A program made the position numbers and the translations under genes. DNA of 64,000 nucleotides from Flavobacteriales bacterium. Lineage in GTDB: Bacteria; Bacteroidota; Bacteroidia; Flavobacteriales_D; Sanyastnellaceae. The stretch covers positions 47,996 through 111,995 of the forward strand of contig CANIBZ010000003.1 of the NCBI GenBank assembly GCA_947466425.1, written 5' to 3'. Below the pieces are notes generated by a model. That model saw nothing but the letters and a program-made list of their open reading frames with translations. It was not told where the DNA came from and did no database searches. The stretch's first letter is position 1; each line of letters opens with the position of its first letter. Shown here in pieces: positions 62,852 to 64,000 of this stretch.

Positions 62852-64000
62852 ATGGAAAAAACAATTGCTATTTGGATTTGGAATTTCTCTATTGCTGAAT
62901 TAGCAATGCTAACTGTTGTAGTGCTTTCATTTTTTTGTCAGGTTTACTATAACCTCAGATATTTTTTGTCTGCAACAAAAGGAAAGAAGGTGGAAGGTGA
63001 TTCTCCAGATGGTGTCTCTGTTATTGTCTGTGCAAGAAATGAAGAAGCGAACCTGATGGAATTGATTCCAATAATAATGGAACAGGAGTTTCGTAAGTTT
63101 CAACTTATTGTTGTAAACGATAGCAGCTGGGACGATACAGCTGACATTCTGAAGGCATTGCAAGTTTCATATCCAAGTATGCACATCATTGAAATAAATG
63201 AGGATAAGCAAATAATGCAAGGAAAGAAATTTGCCTTAACCCTAGGAATCAAGGCAGCCATGTATGATGTGATTCTACTTACAGATGCAGACTGCAGACC
63301 AACCAATGGGAATTGGATTACCGAAATGACGAAGGGCATTGGTGAGAGAAAAGAAATCTCTCTTGGTTTCAGTGGGTATAAAAAGTACCCGGGCTATTTA
63401 AACAAGCTCATTCGTTTTGATGCTTTTGTTGCTGGTTTGAATTATTTAGGTTTTGCTAAATTGGGAAGACCCTACATGGGCGTAGGTCGCAATTTGTGCT
63501 ACACTAAAACAGCATTTTTTCGCATAGGAGGCTTTCGCACCCATTACAAATTGGCCTCTGGTGACGACGATTTGTTTGTGAAGGAAGCCTCTACTGCCCG
63601 AAACACTCAAAACATGTTTCATTACGAAGCGCAGACTATTTCGGAACCTCATAAGACATGGGCCAAATGGTCGTTTCAAAAGAAAAGGCATTTTACTACA
63701 GCTCCTTTGTACAAAGGGAATGTCAAATTTTCATTAATGATTTGGCCTGCGACATATTTTCTTTTGTGGATGGCGGCGATAGCACTTTCTATCATTTATC
63801 CGAATCCTGTGCTTTGGGCCGTTATGGGTGGATTAATTTTCTTTAGATACCTCGTTCAGTTTATAGTTTTGAACGTGTCATGTAATAAACTAAAAATTTC
63901 GAAAGATATTCTTTGGTTATTCCCCTTGTTAGAGAAGCATCTTTTTTTAGTACATTCGATGCTTTACCTACAGAACCTCGTTCGTAAACCTCAGAAATGG
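62852..64000 (+). CDS. family 2 glycosyltransferase, C-terminally cut by the window
   Basis: 383 residues visible; no stop before the window edge. An N-terminal membrane segment (ELAMLTVVVLSFFCQVYYN) precedes the GT-A domain: VIVCARNEEANL, VVNDSSWDDTADIL, then the DXD motif D145-A-D147 in LLTDADCRP, a GVGRNLCYTK loop, SGDDDLFV and a QKKRHF stretch that corresponds to QxxRW of processive GT2 enzymes. At least two more membrane helices follow. It should use a nucleotide sugar at the inner membrane for a surface glycan; the product is unknown. A weak promoter (TTG, 21-base spacer, TAATTTCG at 62837) lies just ahead. Confidence 0.9.
   Translation, partial: MEKTIAIWIWNFSIAELAMLTVVVLSFFCQVYYNLRYFLSATKGKKVEGDSPDGVSVIVCARNEEANLMELIPIIMEQEFRKFQLIVVNDSSWDDTADILKALQVSYPSMHIIEINEDKQIMQGKKFALTLGIKAAMYDVILLTDADCRPTNGNWITEMTKGIGERKEISLGFSGYKKYPGYLNKLIRFDAFVAGLNYLGFAKLGRPYMGVGRNLCYTKTAFFRIGGFRTHYKLASGDDDLFVKEASTARNTQNMFHYEAQTISEPHKTWAKWSFQKKRHFTTAPLYKGNVKFSLMIWPATYFLLWMAAIALSIIYPNPVLWAVMGGLIFFRYLVQFIVLNVSCNKLKISKDILWLFPLLEKHLFLVHSMLYLQNLVRKPQKW

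Noticed and set aside
1..64000. Insertion sequences, prophage, CRISPR arrays, restriction or other defence genes
   Set aside because: None seen: no transposase, Cas, restriction or phage structural motifs and no regularly spaced repeats.

Overview
The window is chromosomal DNA from a member of the Bacteroidota, most likely Flavobacteriales. The evidence is a PorQ remnant at the left edge, six proteins with type IX secretion (T9SS) type A C-terminal sorting domains, TTG-N19-TAnnTTTG promoters in place of -35/-10 boxes, almost no Shine-Dalgarno sequences, a type B L31, and the gene pairs DUF2851/PspC and kdtA/outer-membrane protein. I cannot place it to genus.

Layout. 1-5.3 kb: end of porQ, class II aldolase (fbaA), a large surface protein and xerD. 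5.3-10.4 kb: a 308-base intergenic region with a terminator hairpin, rpmE2, argS, a ribB with a decayed GTP cyclohydrolase domain, def, a lipoprotein, tRNA-Gly and tRNA-Leu. 10.3-15 kb: acyltransferase, SRPBCC protein and a 1067-residue secreted protein. 15.1-22.2 kb (minus strand): a probable run lipoprotein > M23/LysM peptidase > APC permease > outer-membrane protein > kdtA > ettA, closed by a terminator. 22.3-23.5 kb: a DegT-type sugar aminotransferase.

23.6-41.4 kb is one uninterrupted str-S10-spc-alpha supercluster of 33 genes (rpsL to rplQ, including fusA, secY, map, infA and rpoA) behind one strong promoter and before one terminator. tuf is not in it. Two genes here, rpmD (35200-35379) and rpmJ (38210-38326), are under 60 residues. 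41.6-45.2 kb: carA overlapping a multi-pass membrane glycosyltransferase-like gene, then mdh on the other strand. 45.3-49.2 kb: a compact operon of a MORN-repeat protein, a subtilisin-like protease and an alpha/beta hydrolase, the last two T9SS cargo. Then a CAT-anticodon tRNA, hutI and aroC. 51.7-55.1 kb: a PNGase F-like T9SS protein with a LamG-containing insertion. 55.2-56.7 kb: DUF2851 and PspC. 56.7-62.8 kb: rpsF-rpsR-rplI, uvrB, a lipoprotein and a trypsin-like T9SS protease. The window ends inside a family 2 glycosyltransferase.

Together this is a housekeeping core (translation, protein export, repair, chorismate, riboflavin and pyrimidine/arginine precursors) interleaved with envelope and T9SS cargo genes. 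I see no phage, insertion sequence, CRISPR array or defence island, and no clear new multi-gene system. The points most worth a second look are a canonical Shine-Dalgarno before rplI in a lineage that normally lacks them, the interrupted PNGase F-like enzyme, and the hairpin-bearing gap between xerD and rpmE2.
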